NCBI RefSeq assembly: GCF_000820005.1 | Contig: NZ_CDBL01000052.1 | Span: forward strand, 124,001-188,000 | Source of the DNA: Aeromonas piscicola | Lineage (GTDB): Bacteria > Pseudomonadota > Gammaproteobacteria > Enterobacterales > Aeromonadaceae | DNA length: 64,000 nt | Reading direction: 5' to 3' | Part shown: positions 24,954 through 34,123 of the stretch, one piece after another | How positions within the stretch are numbered: the stretch's first letter is position 1 | Layout: every line of letters begins with the position of its first letter | The notes under the pieces: generated by a model | Database searches by the model: none | What the model was told of the DNA's origin: nothing | Seen by the model: the letters and a program-made list of their open reading frames with translations, nothing else | Translations under genes and position numbers: made by a program

Positions 24954-26480
24954 TCATAGGCCGCCAAACAGCGCCTTCAGTTTATCCAGTAGATCCCGCG
25001 GCGGCGTGACCTGCCTCAAGGATTCCGCCTCCCGTGTCAGCAGTGCCTGCTGCTCCTGCTGCCTGGCGCTAAGTACCCGGTAGAGCGGTTCGACCAGCGA
25101 CTCGCGCTGCATGACCAGCTCCTGGAACATGGCCTGATTGATGCGATAGGTTTCGACGGTGCCGAGCGCCCGCACCGTGAATGGATTGGGCTCGCCGGTG
25201 AGCAGGCTCAGCTCGCCGAAGAAGTCGCCGGCGCTGAGGGTGCCGAGCAGCAGTTCACGCCCTTCCACCTCCACCAGCATCTCCGCATCCCCCTTCACCA
25301 GCACGAACAGCCAGCCCGAGATCTCGCCCTGGGTGAGCATGCGATCGCCGTTGACGAAAGGGGCGAACTTGACTTGATCCGCCAGTTGCAGCAGCTCTTC
25401 TTCCTGCAGCATGGCGAACAGCGGCAAGCGGCGCAGGGTGGCGGTGCGCTCGGCGGTATGGCGCTTGTGGCGCTGATCCTTGTGATCCTGATCCGTGGTC
25501 ATGAAGACGTTGAAGATGGGTGGCGTGAGGCGGCGGTCGTTGCGGCGCAGGGCGGCATCGATCAGGGTACGCACCGCCGAGTCGGTGGGATCGTCCACCG
25601 CCAGATCGGTGAGCCAGTAGCGCACCGCATAGCGGGCGACGCCGTTCTCCACGTTCATCAGCAGGCAGTCGGGCATAGGGCTGGCGGAGACGTGGCGGAG
25701 GCGGGTCTCCCGCAGGGAGTGCTCCACCAGCGCTATGATCTGGGTTGGCAGCGTGTCCAGGGTGATGTCGAACCAGACCCAGCGCCGCCACTGCAGGGGG
25801 GCGTTCTGCCGCCGTCCCAGCACGGTGAAGCGCTGTTTGAGCAGGTGGCTGTTGGGGATCACCACGGTTTCCCAGTTGCGGGTCTCTATGGTGGTGGCGC
25901 GCCAGTTGATCTCCACCACCCTGCCCTGGGTGGTATCAACCTGCAGCCAGTCGCCGATGGCGATGGAGTTGTCGAGCTGGATTGAGACTCCGGCCAGCAG
26001 ATTGCCCAGGGTGTCCTGCATGGAGAAGGCGATGACGGCCGTGATGACGGCCGAGGTGGTGACTATCTCGCCGAGCGCCATGCCGGAGGCGTAGAGCCGG
26101 AACAGGCACCAGCCAATATAGCCGACCGTGATGACGATGTCGGCTATGATGCGCGGGATGCGGATCTGGCACAGGGGCAGCAGAAACTGGAACAGCAGTA
26201 TCCCCCAGACCTTCACCAGCACCAGGCCGGCCAGCAGGCTGGAGATCTCCACCAGCCAGTGATGGGGCAGGGGCAGGCGGAACCAGCCGCCCTCGAACTG
26301 GATCAACAGGATGGTGACAGTGCTCAGCATGGCGAAGCCGAGCTCGGCGACCAGCTCCCGCCGCCGGCCAGGGGAGCGCCAGAAATGGGTTGCGAGTAGA
26401 GACAGGGTCAGCAGGGTCCAGAACGGGTGCTCACCAATCCACAGCAGGGTAGGTAGCGCAGTGAGGTGATCGCTAAACAT
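24954..26480 (-). CDS. Small-conductance mechanosensitive channel (MscS) fused to a cyclic nucleotide-binding domain
   Basis: The 508-residue protein has four to five N-terminal membrane helices (to about residue 165), the MscS pore/beta region (AFSMQDTLGNLLAGVSIQLDNSIAIGDWL and ETRNWETVVIPNSHLLKQ) and a cytoplasmic alpha/beta domain. From about residue 355 it has a CAP/cNMP domain (LPLFAMLQEEELLQLADQ, GDFFGELSLLTGEPNPFTVRA). The phosphate cassette GELSLLTGEPNPF lacks the usual R-[ST]-A order after the proline, so nucleotide affinity may be altered. Comparable fusions are known as bCNG-type channels, some with weak mechanosensitivity. Confidence 0.85.
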   Translation of the reverse strand: MFSDHLTALPTLLWIGEHPFWTLLTLSLLATHFWRSPGRRRELVAELGFAMLSTVTILLIQFEGGWFRLPLPHHWLVEISSLLAGLVLVKVWGILLFQFLLPLCQIRIPRIIADIVITVGYIGWCLFRLYASGMALGEIVTTSAVITAVIAFSMQDTLGNLLAGVSIQLDNSIAIGDWLQVDTTQGRVVEINWRATTIETRNWETVVIPNSHLLKQRFTVLGRRQNAPLQWRRWVWFDITLDTLPTQIIALVEHSLRETRLRHVSASPMPDCLLMNVENGVARYAVRYWLTDLAVDDPTDSAVRTLIDAALRRNDRRLTPPIFNVFMTTDQDHKDQRHKRHTAERTATLRRLPLFAMLQEEELLQLADQVKFAPFVNGDRMLTQGEISGWLFVLVKGDAEMLVEVEGRELLLGTLSAGDFFGELSLLTGEPNPFTVRALGTVETYRINQAMFQELVMQRESLVEPLYRVLSARQQEQQALLTREAESLRQVTPPRDLLDKLKALFGGL

Positions 26481-26595
26481 AACAGCCCCTTATCATTGGT
26501 TATTTCCAGCATAGTTGCTTTCGAACCGGTAAATGGGTGCGGGGTGAGGGCAATTTATTTATGCTTGGCGCCAATGTGACTGGGGAGTGGCGAGT

Positions 26596-27009
26596 GTGCG
26601 CAAGTTGAACAAGCTGGTTTGTATCGCGGGGGCCTGGTTGCTGGTGGGCTGCGAGCAGCTGGCCGACAAGTATCGGGTCGAGTTTCGCGATGGTTCCTGG
26701 CGCGAGATCGCCATTACCCCTTTATCCGACGAGGCCCGCTGGCGGGAGGGCTGCGCCACCGGCGAGGTGCTGAGCGACATGATGCTGCCGCTCAAGCGGG
26801 GCAAGACGGTCAATGGCCGCGAGCAGCTGCTCATAGGGGGCGAGCTGTTCGAGCTGGATGACGATGCCCTCTATCGCAGCAACGGCATGGTGTTCGGCCA
26901 CACGCCGGATCATATCCAGCGCGGGCTCAAGGGGATGGAGATATGCCGCACCCTGCGCCCCGAGCGGGGTGGTTTACCCAAGCTCAAGGCGCGAGGGTTT
27001 GGCGACTAG
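26596..27009 (+). CDS. Predicted lipoprotein, function unknown
   Basis: The 137-residue product has a lipoprotein signal (RKLNKLVCIAGAWLLVGC, lipid-modified Cys in LVGC) and a small mature domain beginning EQLADKYRVEFRDGSW. Start codon GTG 26596 is favoured because GGGGAG precedes it at good distance; a GTG three codons upstream is in frame. I recognise no family. It is convergent with the puuD-like gene, whose stop directly abuts it, and divergent from the mechanosensitive channel. Confidence 0.6.
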   Translation: MRKLNKLVCIAGAWLLVGCEQLADKYRVEFRDGSWREIAITPLSDEARWREGCATGEVLSDMMLPLKRGKTVNGREQLLIGGELFELDDDALYRSNGMVFGHTPDHIQRGLKGMEICRTLRPERGGLPKLKARGFGD

Positions 27010-27783
27010 TCAGCCTTTGCTGGCGCGGGCCCGGCAGGCGTCGCCGAAGGCCTCGAAAATCTTGATGGAGTGGGGATTCTCGCTCGCCTTCCACTCCGGG
27101 TGCCACTGCACCGCCAGCAGGAAGGAGGCGAGGGTGGGAGCATGGAGCGCCTCGATCAGCCCATCCTCGGCGTGAGCCAGCGGCTCAAGCCCCTTGGCCA
27201 GCGTCTTTATCCCCTGCCCATGCAGAGAATTGACCGGGATCGACGACTGCCCCATCAGCTCGGCAAACCAGCTGCCGGGCACCAGCTCGACCTGATGACT
27301 CTCTCCGTACTGCTCATCGACCGGATCGTCCGAATCTTCCCTGTGATCGTCGTAACCCGTCTCGTTGTAGACCTTCTGATGAATGTTGCCACCAAGGGCC
27401 ACGTTGATCTCCTGCATGCCGCGGCAGATGCCGAGGATCGGCAGGTCGCGATCGAGGGCGGCGCGCACCAGCGGAATGTCGAACAGATCCCTGTCTCTGT
27501 CCTGCTGCTTCTCCGGGGTCAGGTTCTCCTGACCGTAGAGGGCGGGATCTATGTTGGAGCCGGCGCCGCTCAGATAGACGCCATCCGCCAGATCCAGATA
27601 CTGCGCCAGATCCTCGGTGCCACAGCAGGTCGGCACCAGCAGCGGCACGCAGTCGCTGATCTCCACCAGCGGCATTATGTATTTGTGGGTCATCACCTGA
27701 TAGGGGTGACCATTGCGGGGCTGGGCGCCCATGGTCATGAGTACGACGGGTTTACGCGGGGTGTGGGGGTTGCGAGCTGTCAT
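27010..27783 (-). CDS. Class I glutamine amidotransferase-like hydrolase (PuuD family)
   Basis: The 257-residue protein is a peptidase C26 member. The nucleophile elbow is LGICRGMQEIN (Cys120) and the partner residues lie in VQWHPEW (H228, E230); LSGAGSNIDP and YGQENLTPEKQQDRDRDLFD are family marks. PuuD cleaves gamma-glutamyl-GABA in putrescine breakdown; other members act on other gamma-glutamyl amides. No puuA, B or C genes lie nearby, so the substrate is open. The 5' region is a 360-base non-coding stretch. Confidence 0.8.
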   Translation of the reverse strand: MTARNPHTPRKPVVLMTMGAQPRNGHPYQVMTHKYIMPLVEISDCVPLLVPTCCGTEDLAQYLDLADGVYLSGAGSNIDPALYGQENLTPEKQQDRDRDLFDIPLVRAALDRDLPILGICRGMQEINVALGGNIHQKVYNETGYDDHREDSDDPVDEQYGESHQVELVPGSWFAELMGQSSIPVNSLHGQGIKTLAKGLEPLAHAEDGLIEALHAPTLASFLLAVQWHPEWKASENPHSIKIFEAFGDACRARASKG

Positions 27784-28116
27784 GATTCACCTTGCTATCC
27801 TTTGCGGTCCTGCGCCTTGGGAAGGCCCTTGCTGCCGCTGAAAGGGCAAGGGCATGCCTCAAGGCATGGTCATGGGATCAGGGTCGTGCCGCAGTACCAG
27901 AATCGTCGGTCAGCCTGGGCAATGACAGCCTGGATCCTGATCCCAGTCTGCCAAGGCCGTTCAATATGTCAAACGAAATGATGCTGAAATGTTAACTGAT
28001 TTAAGCGGAGATCTGCCTTGAGTCCATTTTTAAGGGGCCTGCGGGGATGTTGGTGAGAGGAGGGATATGGTCTGTGGTGGATATATTAAACATTTGATTC
28101 TGATAGCCGGATAACA
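27784..28116. other. Gap without a recognisable gene
   Basis: This stretch upstream of the puuD-like gene holds no convincing coding frame. It contains an 8-bp inverted repeat (GCCCTTGC 27825-27832, GCAAGGGC 27846-27853) and a second one (CATGCCT / AAGGCATG, about 27853-27869) that could fold in the puuD leader, then an AT-richer part (about 27960-28110) suitable for promoters. I see no tRNA or known riboswitch. Confidence 0.4.
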
Positions 28117-28138
28117 AAAGGGGCCCGCAGGCCCCTTT
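28117..28138 (-). terminator. Terminator after the YidA-like phosphatase gene
   Basis: AAAGGGGCC (28117-28125) pairs with GGCCCCTTT (28130-28138) around a CGCA loop; on the minus strand it follows the stop of the gene at 28145 by 6 bases. Confidence 0.75.
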
Positions 28139-28144
28139 GTCGAC

Positions 28145-28954
28145 TCAGGCGTTCAGCACGAATCGCTCGATAACCTGGGCGACCCCGTCTTCATCGTTGC
28201 GCGCCGTGGTGTGCTGGGCCAGCGCCTTGATCTCGTCGGTGGAGTTGCCCATGGCGACTCCCAGCCCGGCGTATTCGATCATGTGGTGATCGTTGCCTGC
28301 ATCCCCAACGGCGATCACCTGGGTGGCATCCAGCCCCAGATGCTCGGCCAGGGCGGCGACGCCGGTCCCCTTGTTGCTCTGCTTGTGCATGAATTCGAGG
28401 AAGTAGGGGGCGCTGCGCACCACTGTGTAGCGCTCATAAAGCTCGGCGGGCAGGCGTTCGATAGCGCGGGAGAGCTGGGGCTGCTCATCGATCATCATCA
28501 CCTTCATGATCTGCTCGTCGGCAGGCAGGGTGGCGAAATCGATCAGATTGATGGGCATGCCGATGAGGCGGGATTCGTGCTCGGTATAGGTGCTGACCCT
28601 GGGGCTGATGAGGCCCCGGGTGACAGAGAAGCCGTGTACGTTCACCTCCAGCTCGTTTGCCAGCCTGGCGATGGCGCTGGCGTCGCTGCCGGTCAGCAGC
28701 TGGCTGCGGATGATGCGCTGATCGGCCACCTGTTGCACCAGAGCGCCGTTGTAGCAGATGACGTAGTCATCCTGACCGGTGAGGCCGAGCTCGACCAGGT
28801 AGCGGCTCATCCCCTCCAGCGGGCGGCCCGAGGCCAGTACCACAGTCACGCCCCTGGCGCGGGCGGCCTGAATGGCGGCGTGGGTGCGGGGTGAAATCTG
28901 GCCCTGGGAGTTCAACAGGGTGCCATCCATATCCAATGCGATCAGCTTGTACAT
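28145..28954 (-). CDS. yidA: Cof-type HAD sugar-phosphatase (YidA-like)
   Basis: The 269-residue protein has motif I IALDMDGTLLNS (nucleophile D8, acid D10), motif II LASGRPLEGM, a C2-type cap domain (about 85-190) with the lysine of motif III in HKQSNKGTGVAALAEHLG, and motif IV VIAVGDAGNDHHMIEYAGLGVAMGN. This matches YidA, which removes phosphate from several sugar phosphates in the cytoplasm. Monocistronic, with its own terminator. Confidence 0.9.
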   Translation of the reverse strand: MYKLIALDMDGTLLNSQGQISPRTHAAIQAARARGVTVVLASGRPLEGMSRYLVELGLTGQDDYVICYNGALVQQVADQRIIRSQLLTGSDASAIARLANELEVNVHGFSVTRGLISPRVSTYTEHESRLIGMPINLIDFATLPADEQIMKVMMIDEQPQLSRAIERLPAELYERYTVVRSAPYFLEFMHKQSNKGTGVAALAEHLGLDATQVIAVGDAGNDHHMIEYAGLGVAMGNSTDEIKALAQHTTARNDEDGVAQVIERFVLNA

Positions 28955-29110
28955 CTCTCACTACCTGAAGTCTGGCTGGCCCGCCCTATGGGGCCAATGG
29001 GAGGCCGAGTGTAGCGAAATTCGCCGCCAGGATCACGGGTTGGCGGCGAGAGACGGCGTCAGCAGGGGGGATCTTGCCGGGGAGTCGCGAGTCGCAGGGC
29101 CCGCAGGCCG

Positions 29111-30781
29111 TCACTTGTGGGGTTCGTAGGGGGTCAGCTGCAACTGATCTTCGTGGATGGCGAAGTGGATGGGGCCGTGCTCTATGTCGACTCGGTAGTG
29201 GTGGTGGGCCATCTCTACCTCGACCCCGGGGAAGACGCGCTGGGTGGCTATGATATCCATCTCCGTCATCAGTTTTTGCAGCTCTTCCTGCGCCGCCTCC
29301 AGCTGTTCATCCAGCAGCTTGCTCTCGTCGATATGCTGGGTGCGGATCAATTTGATCTTCTGCACTGTCTGGGGATTGCGCTTCTCCCCTGGCAGCTGCA
29401 ACAGCTTGAGCAGCAGATCCTGCAGCTTGTCCAACTGATCCCGGCACTCCTGCTTGCGCTGGCGCAGGGCCTGCTCCTGCTCCTTGTGGGTGAAGTAGCC
29501 GCCGAGGATCTGTAACCGGGTCTGGTTGTAGGCCGAGGCCCCCAGTATGGGAGCCATAATGAGGCGATTGGCGATGCTGATGCCTCCCAGCAGGTGACCC
29601 TTGCGCATGCCGCTGTCGCCCACCTTGATGTCTTGCCCGCTGCGGCTGTAACAGTGGCTGAGCTGACTCTGGATCTGGATGTCGCCCCCGGCCTCCAGCT
29701 TGGCGTACTGGGCATAGCTGGCGTGGATCTCGCCCTGGGCATTGAGGTGGCAGAGGTACTCGTCACTCTGCTCGCTCTTGCGGCCTATGATGCCGTTGCG
29801 CACCGTGATGGTGCCGCTCGATTCTATGTAGCCCCCCTCGACGAAGCCGCCGATCACCACGTCTCCGCTGGTCTTTATCTTCATGCCGGGGGTGACATCC
29901 CCCGCCACTATCAGGGCCCCCTCGAAGATGACGTGGCCGTGGCGGATGTCGACCTGTTTGACGCTCAGTACGTCGTCCACCTTCATGCCGTTCTTCTCCT
30001 GGCGGGGCAGGCCGGGGCGGCCAGCCAGCAGCAGATCCACATCGTCCGGCGAGGCGAAGGTGCCCTCACCGGCGACCATGGGGCTGTCCTTGCCGTGTTT
30101 GGCGGGCAGCTCCTGGCCGGTGACGGTAAAGCCCGGCACGCCCTGGGTGGCGGGGTGGCGGCGCATCAGCTGGGCGCCCGCCTTGACGGTGAGCAGGGTG
30201 CCGAGGTCGCGCATGTCGACCCTCCCATGATCCAGCTCCTGGGGCTTGAGGATCCGCTCGGCCGGCGTCTCCACCAGCCGCTCGAAACGGGTGTCCTGGC
30301 CGTTGACTGCGGCTTTGCCCAGCGCCACCGGCAGCTTGAGCAGGGCACCCGGCGTCGCCTCTTTGGCGGCCAGAATGGCTGCCGCTATGAGGGGCGCCTG
30401 TACTCCCTGGCTGATCTCGCTGGTCTGCACCGCCTGCTCCAGCTCTTCAGTGGTGAGATACTTGCCACCCCAGTCGGCGGTGATCTGGGCGACGGCGCTC
30501 ATCTTGTCTTTCTCCACCACCAGGGTGACGCGAGCATCGTGGCGCTGGGCGATGGGGACTGGATTGCCGGGCAGGGGGGCGGCCGGGTTGCTCAACAGGG
30601 TGTTGAGCAAGCTGATGGCCTGCTTGATCCCCTCCGTCAGTGGCTGGTAGCGGCGACAGTTGGAAGCCAGCAGCAGCGTCTGGATATCGTTTTCCGAGAC
30701 GGGTTTGGTCAGCCCGGGCACTATGCGCAGGCAGGCGTACTCCATATCGGCTGATAACAATAACCACTCTTTGCTTAACAC
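29111..30781 (-). CDS. FapA/DUF342 family protein
   Basis: The 556-residue protein has the DUF342 layout: a helical N-terminal domain (1-200), a right-handed beta-helix of repeated short strands (about 270-410: VIFEGALIVAGDVTPGMKIKTSG, DVVIGGFVEGGYIESSGTITVRNGIIG) and a C-terminal coiled coil (about 430-500). In Vibrio, FapA binds EIIA-Glc and affects the polar flagellum; whether this protein does so is not known. Start: GTG 30781 has AAAGGGA just upstream; an internal ATG at 30745 is an alternative. It stands alone, divergent from the ABC exporter operon. Confidence 0.8.
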   Translation of the reverse strand: MLSKEWLLLSADMEYACLRIVPGLTKPVSENDIQTLLLASNCRRYQPLTEGIKQAISLLNTLLSNPAAPLPGNPVPIAQRHDARVTLVVEKDKMSAVAQITADWGGKYLTTEELEQAVQTSEISQGVQAPLIAAAILAAKEATPGALLKLPVALGKAAVNGQDTRFERLVETPAERILKPQELDHGRVDMRDLGTLLTVKAGAQLMRRHPATQGVPGFTVTGQELPAKHGKDSPMVAGEGTFASPDDVDLLLAGRPGLPRQEKNGMKVDDVLSVKQVDIRHGHVIFEGALIVAGDVTPGMKIKTSGDVVIGGFVEGGYIESSGTITVRNGIIGRKSEQSDEYLCHLNAQGEIHASYAQYAKLEAGGDIQIQSQLSHCYSRSGQDIKVGDSGMRKGHLLGGISIANRLIMAPILGASAYNQTRLQILGGYFTHKEQEQALRQRKQECRDQLDKLQDLLLKLLQLPGEKRNPQTVQKIKLIRTQHIDESKLLDEQLEAAQEELQKLMTEMDIIATQRVFPGVEVEMAHHHYRVDIEHGPIHFAIHEDQLQLTPYEPHK

Positions 30782-31074
30782 CCGGTTCCCTTTCCTCGTC
30801 TGTACCCATATCGAGATCGCTTCTTACTTTCATTTAATCGTCTTTTTGTTAAAAACGCGAGTCATCAAGATGGCGCCGGTCTGCAGTATTCGGGTATTTC
30901 TCCTTTTTGGTCAACGAGGTAAGCACAAATGGGTGAGCTGGGACGAGGAAATCAAGGGTGACAGCGGGTATGCTGACGGCACGAGAAGCCCGCAGGTCTG
31001 CGAGAGACGTGCCGGCCCTGAACCCGGTGGTGGTTTGTACCAGGACAGACCGGCCAGCCGCGAGAGGAGTATCG

Positions 31075-32043
31075 ATGTTGCGTCATTGTCTGCTGCCACT
31101 GGCCCTGACGGGCCTGCTCACCGCCTGCCAGCCGCAGGTGCCCACTATTGCACTCGGTACCCTGGAGCGAGATCGGGTGCTGCTGACCGCCACCGCCAGC
31201 GAGATCATTCGCGCCCTGCCTGTGGCGCAGGGGAGCCAGGTGGTGGAGGGTGCCCTGCTGGCCCGGCTCGACGATCGCCGCCAGCAGGCGGTGCTGGCCC
31301 GTGCCCGAGCCCAAGAGGCGCAAGCGCGCGCGGCCCTCGCCCGCATGACCAATGGCGAGCGGCCGGAAGACATAGCCGCCGCCCGTGCCAGCCTCGACAA
31401 GGCGCAGGCCAATGTCAGGGAGAGCGAACGCAATTTCGTGCGCATCGATCGACTGGTGCGCCAGAAGTTGGTGAGCCTGGCCGATCTCGACAAGGCCCGT
31501 GCCCTGCGTGACGGCGCCCTGGCCGAACAGGACGGGGCGCGCCAGCAGCTCGACAAGCTGACCCGGGGTGTGCGCAGTGAAGACATAGACGAAGCCGATG
31601 CGGCCCTGCAGGCCGCCAGGGCCGAGGTGGCGCTGGCCGAGCGGGAGCTGGCGGATCTCTCCATCGTCGCCACTCGCAGCGGTCGGCTCGACAGCCTGCC
31701 CTATCACCTCGGTGAACGGGTATCGGTCGGTGCCGTGCTGGCAGCCATTCAGGCGGATCAGGCCCCCTACGCCCGGGTCTATGTGCCCGAGCCTTCCCTC
31801 GCCAGCTACCGCCTCGGCGAGCCGGTGCGGGTGCGGGTGGACGGGGTGGCCGAGCCGCTCATGGGCCGGCTGCGCTGGATCTCGAAAGAGCCCGCCTTTA
31901 CCCCCTACTATGCCCTCAATGAACAGGACAGAGCCCGGCTGGTCTACCTGGCCGAGATAGATCTGCCGAACGGGGCGCAGGATCTGCCGAGTGGTCTGCC
32001 GTTGCAGGCGGAGCCCGGCGATGAGAGGGCGGGCCATGAGTGA
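31075..32043 (+). CDS. Membrane fusion (HlyD/YbhG-type) subunit of an ABC exporter, predicted lipoprotein
   Basis: The 322-residue adaptor starts with a lipoprotein signal (MLRHCLLPLALTGLLTAC, Cys18), followed by a biotinyl-like half-motif (VAQGSQVVEGALLARLDDRRQQA), a long helical hairpin rich in Ala, Arg and Glu (about 75-200) and a beta-barrel with VSVGAVLAAIQADQAPYARVYVPE. GAGGAG lies 5 bases before the ATG. The closest known system is E. coli YbhG-YbhF-YbhSR, an exporter affecting drug sensitivity. It overlaps the ATPase gene by 8 bases. Confidence 0.85.
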   Translation: MLRHCLLPLALTGLLTACQPQVPTIALGTLERDRVLLTATASEIIRALPVAQGSQVVEGALLARLDDRRQQAVLARARAQEAQARAALARMTNGERPEDIAAARASLDKAQANVRESERNFVRIDRLVRQKLVSLADLDKARALRDGALAEQDGARQQLDKLTRGVRSEDIDEADAALQAARAEVALAERELADLSIVATRSGRLDSLPYHLGERVSVGAVLAAIQADQAPYARVYVPEPSLASYRLGEPVRVRVDGVAEPLMGRLRWISKEPAFTPYYALNEQDRARLVYLAEIDLPNGAQDLPSGLPLQAEPGDERAGHE

Positions 32044-32965
32044 ACTGGCGATCCGGGCGCAGGGGGTGAGTCGCCGCTTCGGCGATTTTCTGGCAGTGGA
32101 CGGGTTGGATCTCTGCGTGCCGAGGGGGAAGATCCACGGCTTTCTCGGCCCCAATGGCTGCGGCAAATCCACCACACTGCGCATGCTGACCGGCCTGCTC
32201 ACCCCTTCGGCGGGAGAGGTGGAGGTGCTGGGGCTCAGCATTCCCAAGCAGGCCGAGGCACTCAAACGCCGGATCGGTTACATGACCCAGAAGTTCTCCC
32301 TCTACGACGAGCTGACGAGCTGGGAAAATCTGGAATTCATGGGCCGCATTCACGGCATGGGTGGCGCCGCGCTCAGCGCCCGGCTGCACGAACTGCTGGC
32401 CACCTATGAGCTGACCGTGCTGGCCCGGCAGCGGGCCGGCGCCATGAGCGGCGGCCAGAAGCAGCGGCTGGCGCTGGCGGCGGCCGTGATCCACGGCCCG
32501 GCTCTGCTGCTGCTCGACGAGCCTACCTCGGCGGTGGATCCGCAAAATCGGCGCGATTTCTGGGAGAAGCTGTTCGATCTCAGCGAAGGGGGTACCACCA
32601 TTCTGGTCACCACCCACTACATGGACGAGGCGGAGCGCTGTCATGCGCTGGCCATCATGGAGGCGGGCCGGGTGCGGGCCCAGGGCTCGCCCCAGGCGCT
32701 GATGGATGCCATGAGCACCCGGGTGGTGGAGGTGCAGGCCAGCGACTTGCGGCTGCTCAAGCAGCAGTTGCTGGCGCTGGCGCCGGTGCGCTCCGCTGCC
32801 CAGCTCGGTCAGCGCTTGCGGGTGCTGGTGGACAAGGAGCTGGCCGAGCCTGTGACCTGGTTGCAGCAGGCCTGCCCGGCGCTGGCCGGTGCCGCCATGG
32901 CGCTGGTCAGGCCCAGCCTGGAGGATGTGTTCGTCAGCTGCACCGGGCAGGAGCCAAGGGCATGA
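32036..32965 (+). CDS. ABC exporter ATP-binding protein (YbhF-like)
   Basis: The 309-residue ATPase has Walker A GPNGCGKST (38-46), the signature MSGGQKQ (137-143), Walker B LLLLDEP (157-163) and the switch histidine in VTTHYMDEAERC. It is a single ATPase, whereas E. coli YbhF carries two fused ATPase domains, so it must work as a dimer. A C-terminal extension (about 230-309), ending in SLEDVFVS, is typical of drug/sodium ABC-2 exporters. The start overlaps the adaptor stop. Confidence 0.9.
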   Translation: MSELAIRAQGVSRRFGDFLAVDGLDLCVPRGKIHGFLGPNGCGKSTTLRMLTGLLTPSAGEVEVLGLSIPKQAEALKRRIGYMTQKFSLYDELTSWENLEFMGRIHGMGGAALSARLHELLATYELTVLARQRAGAMSGGQKQRLALAAAVIHGPALLLLDEPTSAVDPQNRRDFWEKLFDLSEGGTTILVTTHYMDEAERCHALAIMEAGRVRAQGSPQALMDAMSTRVVEVQASDLRLLKQQLLALAPVRSAAQLGQRLRVLVDKELAEPVTWLQQACPALAGAAMALVRPSLEDVFVSCTGQEPRA

Positions 32966-32984
32966 GCATGTTGAGGAGGCCGGG

Positions 32985-34079
32985 ATGAACAGTCTGCGAC
33001 GGCTCTGGGCCATTACCCAGAAAGAACTCAGGCAGCTGGCGCGGGACCGATTGACCTTTGGCATGGTGGTCATGATCCCCCTGATCCAGCTGCTGCTGTT
33101 CGGCTACGCCATCAACACGGATGTGCGCCATATCCCGGTGGGGCTGGTGGAGATGAGCCAGAGCGTGCCGGGACGGCTGCTGGTGGAGGCGGTGAAGGCG
33201 AGCCAGGTGGTGCGCATCGAACACCATTACGTGGGAGTGCAGCAGGCCGAAGCGGCGCTGACCCGGGGTGAGGTACGCGCCGTGCTGGTGCTGCCTCCCG
33301 ACTTGAGCCGCCGGCTCAGCGCCGGCGAGACGGCGGGGCAGTGGCTGGTGGACGGTTCGGACACCATGATAGCTGGTGCCCTGCTGGGGCTGCGCAACAT
33401 GCCGCTGTCGGATCTGAAACCTGGGCTTGAATCCGCACCGCCCACCTTCGAGACGGTACTCTACTTCAACCCGGCCCGCCGCTCGGCGGTCAACATAGTG
33501 CCCGGCCTGCTCGGGGTGATCCTCACCATGACCATGATCATGTTCACCTCGGCGGCCATAGTGCGCGAGCGCGAACGCGGCAATCTGGAGCTGCTCATCA
33601 CTACCCCGGTCAGCTCGATGGAGCTGATGCTGGGCAAGATTCTGCCCTATATCGGGGTGGGGCTGGTCCAGGTGGCCATCATACTCGGCCTCGGCCACCT
33701 CATCTTCGATGTGCCCGTCAACGGCGCCCTGAGTCAGGTGCTGCTGGCGACCCTACTGTTCATCGCCGCCAGTCTGACTCTGGGGCTGCTCATCTCCACC
33801 CTGGCGCAGACCCAGCTGCAGGCGATGCAGATGACGGTGTTCATCCTGCTGCCATCCATCCTGTTATCGGGTTTCATGTTTCCCTACGAGGGGATGCCGG
33901 TGCCGGCCCAGTGGATTGCCGAGGTGCTGCCGGCCACTCACTTCATGCGGCTGATCCGGGGCATAGTGCTGCGGGGCGGCGAGCTGTCGGAGCTGCTGCC
34001 GGATGTACTCTGGCTGGCCGGTTTCACCCTGCTGGTGCTGACCCTGGCCGCCCACAGGTTCAAAAAGAGTCTGGATTGA
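32985..34079 (+). CDS. ABC-2 type permease (YbhR/YbhS-like)
   Basis: The 364-residue permease has an N-terminal helix after ITQKELRQLARDRLTFG, a large periplasmic domain (about 45-175), then five C-terminal helices with ARRSAVNIVPGLLGVILTMT and the family motif VRERERGNLELLITTPVSSMELMLGK. GGAGG precedes ATG 32985. Only one permease gene is present, so it should form a homodimer, unlike the YbhS/YbhR pair. It completes the adaptor-ATPase-permease operon. No outer membrane factor gene is adjacent. Confidence 0.9.
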   Translation: MNSLRRLWAITQKELRQLARDRLTFGMVVMIPLIQLLLFGYAINTDVRHIPVGLVEMSQSVPGRLLVEAVKASQVVRIEHHYVGVQQAEAALTRGEVRAVLVLPPDLSRRLSAGETAGQWLVDGSDTMIAGALLGLRNMPLSDLKPGLESAPPTFETVLYFNPARRSAVNIVPGLLGVILTMTMIMFTSAAIVRERERGNLELLITTPVSSMELMLGKILPYIGVGLVQVAIILGLGHLIFDVPVNGALSQVLLATLLFIAASLTLGLLISTLAQTQLQAMQMTVFILLPSILLSGFMFPYEGMPVPAQWIAEVLPATHFMRLIRGIVLRGGELSELLPDVLWLAGFTLLVLTLAAHRFKKSLD

Positions 34080-34123
34080 GGCGTTTGCCGGTGTCCGATT
34101 CTGCGGGTACCGGCGTTTGATGC

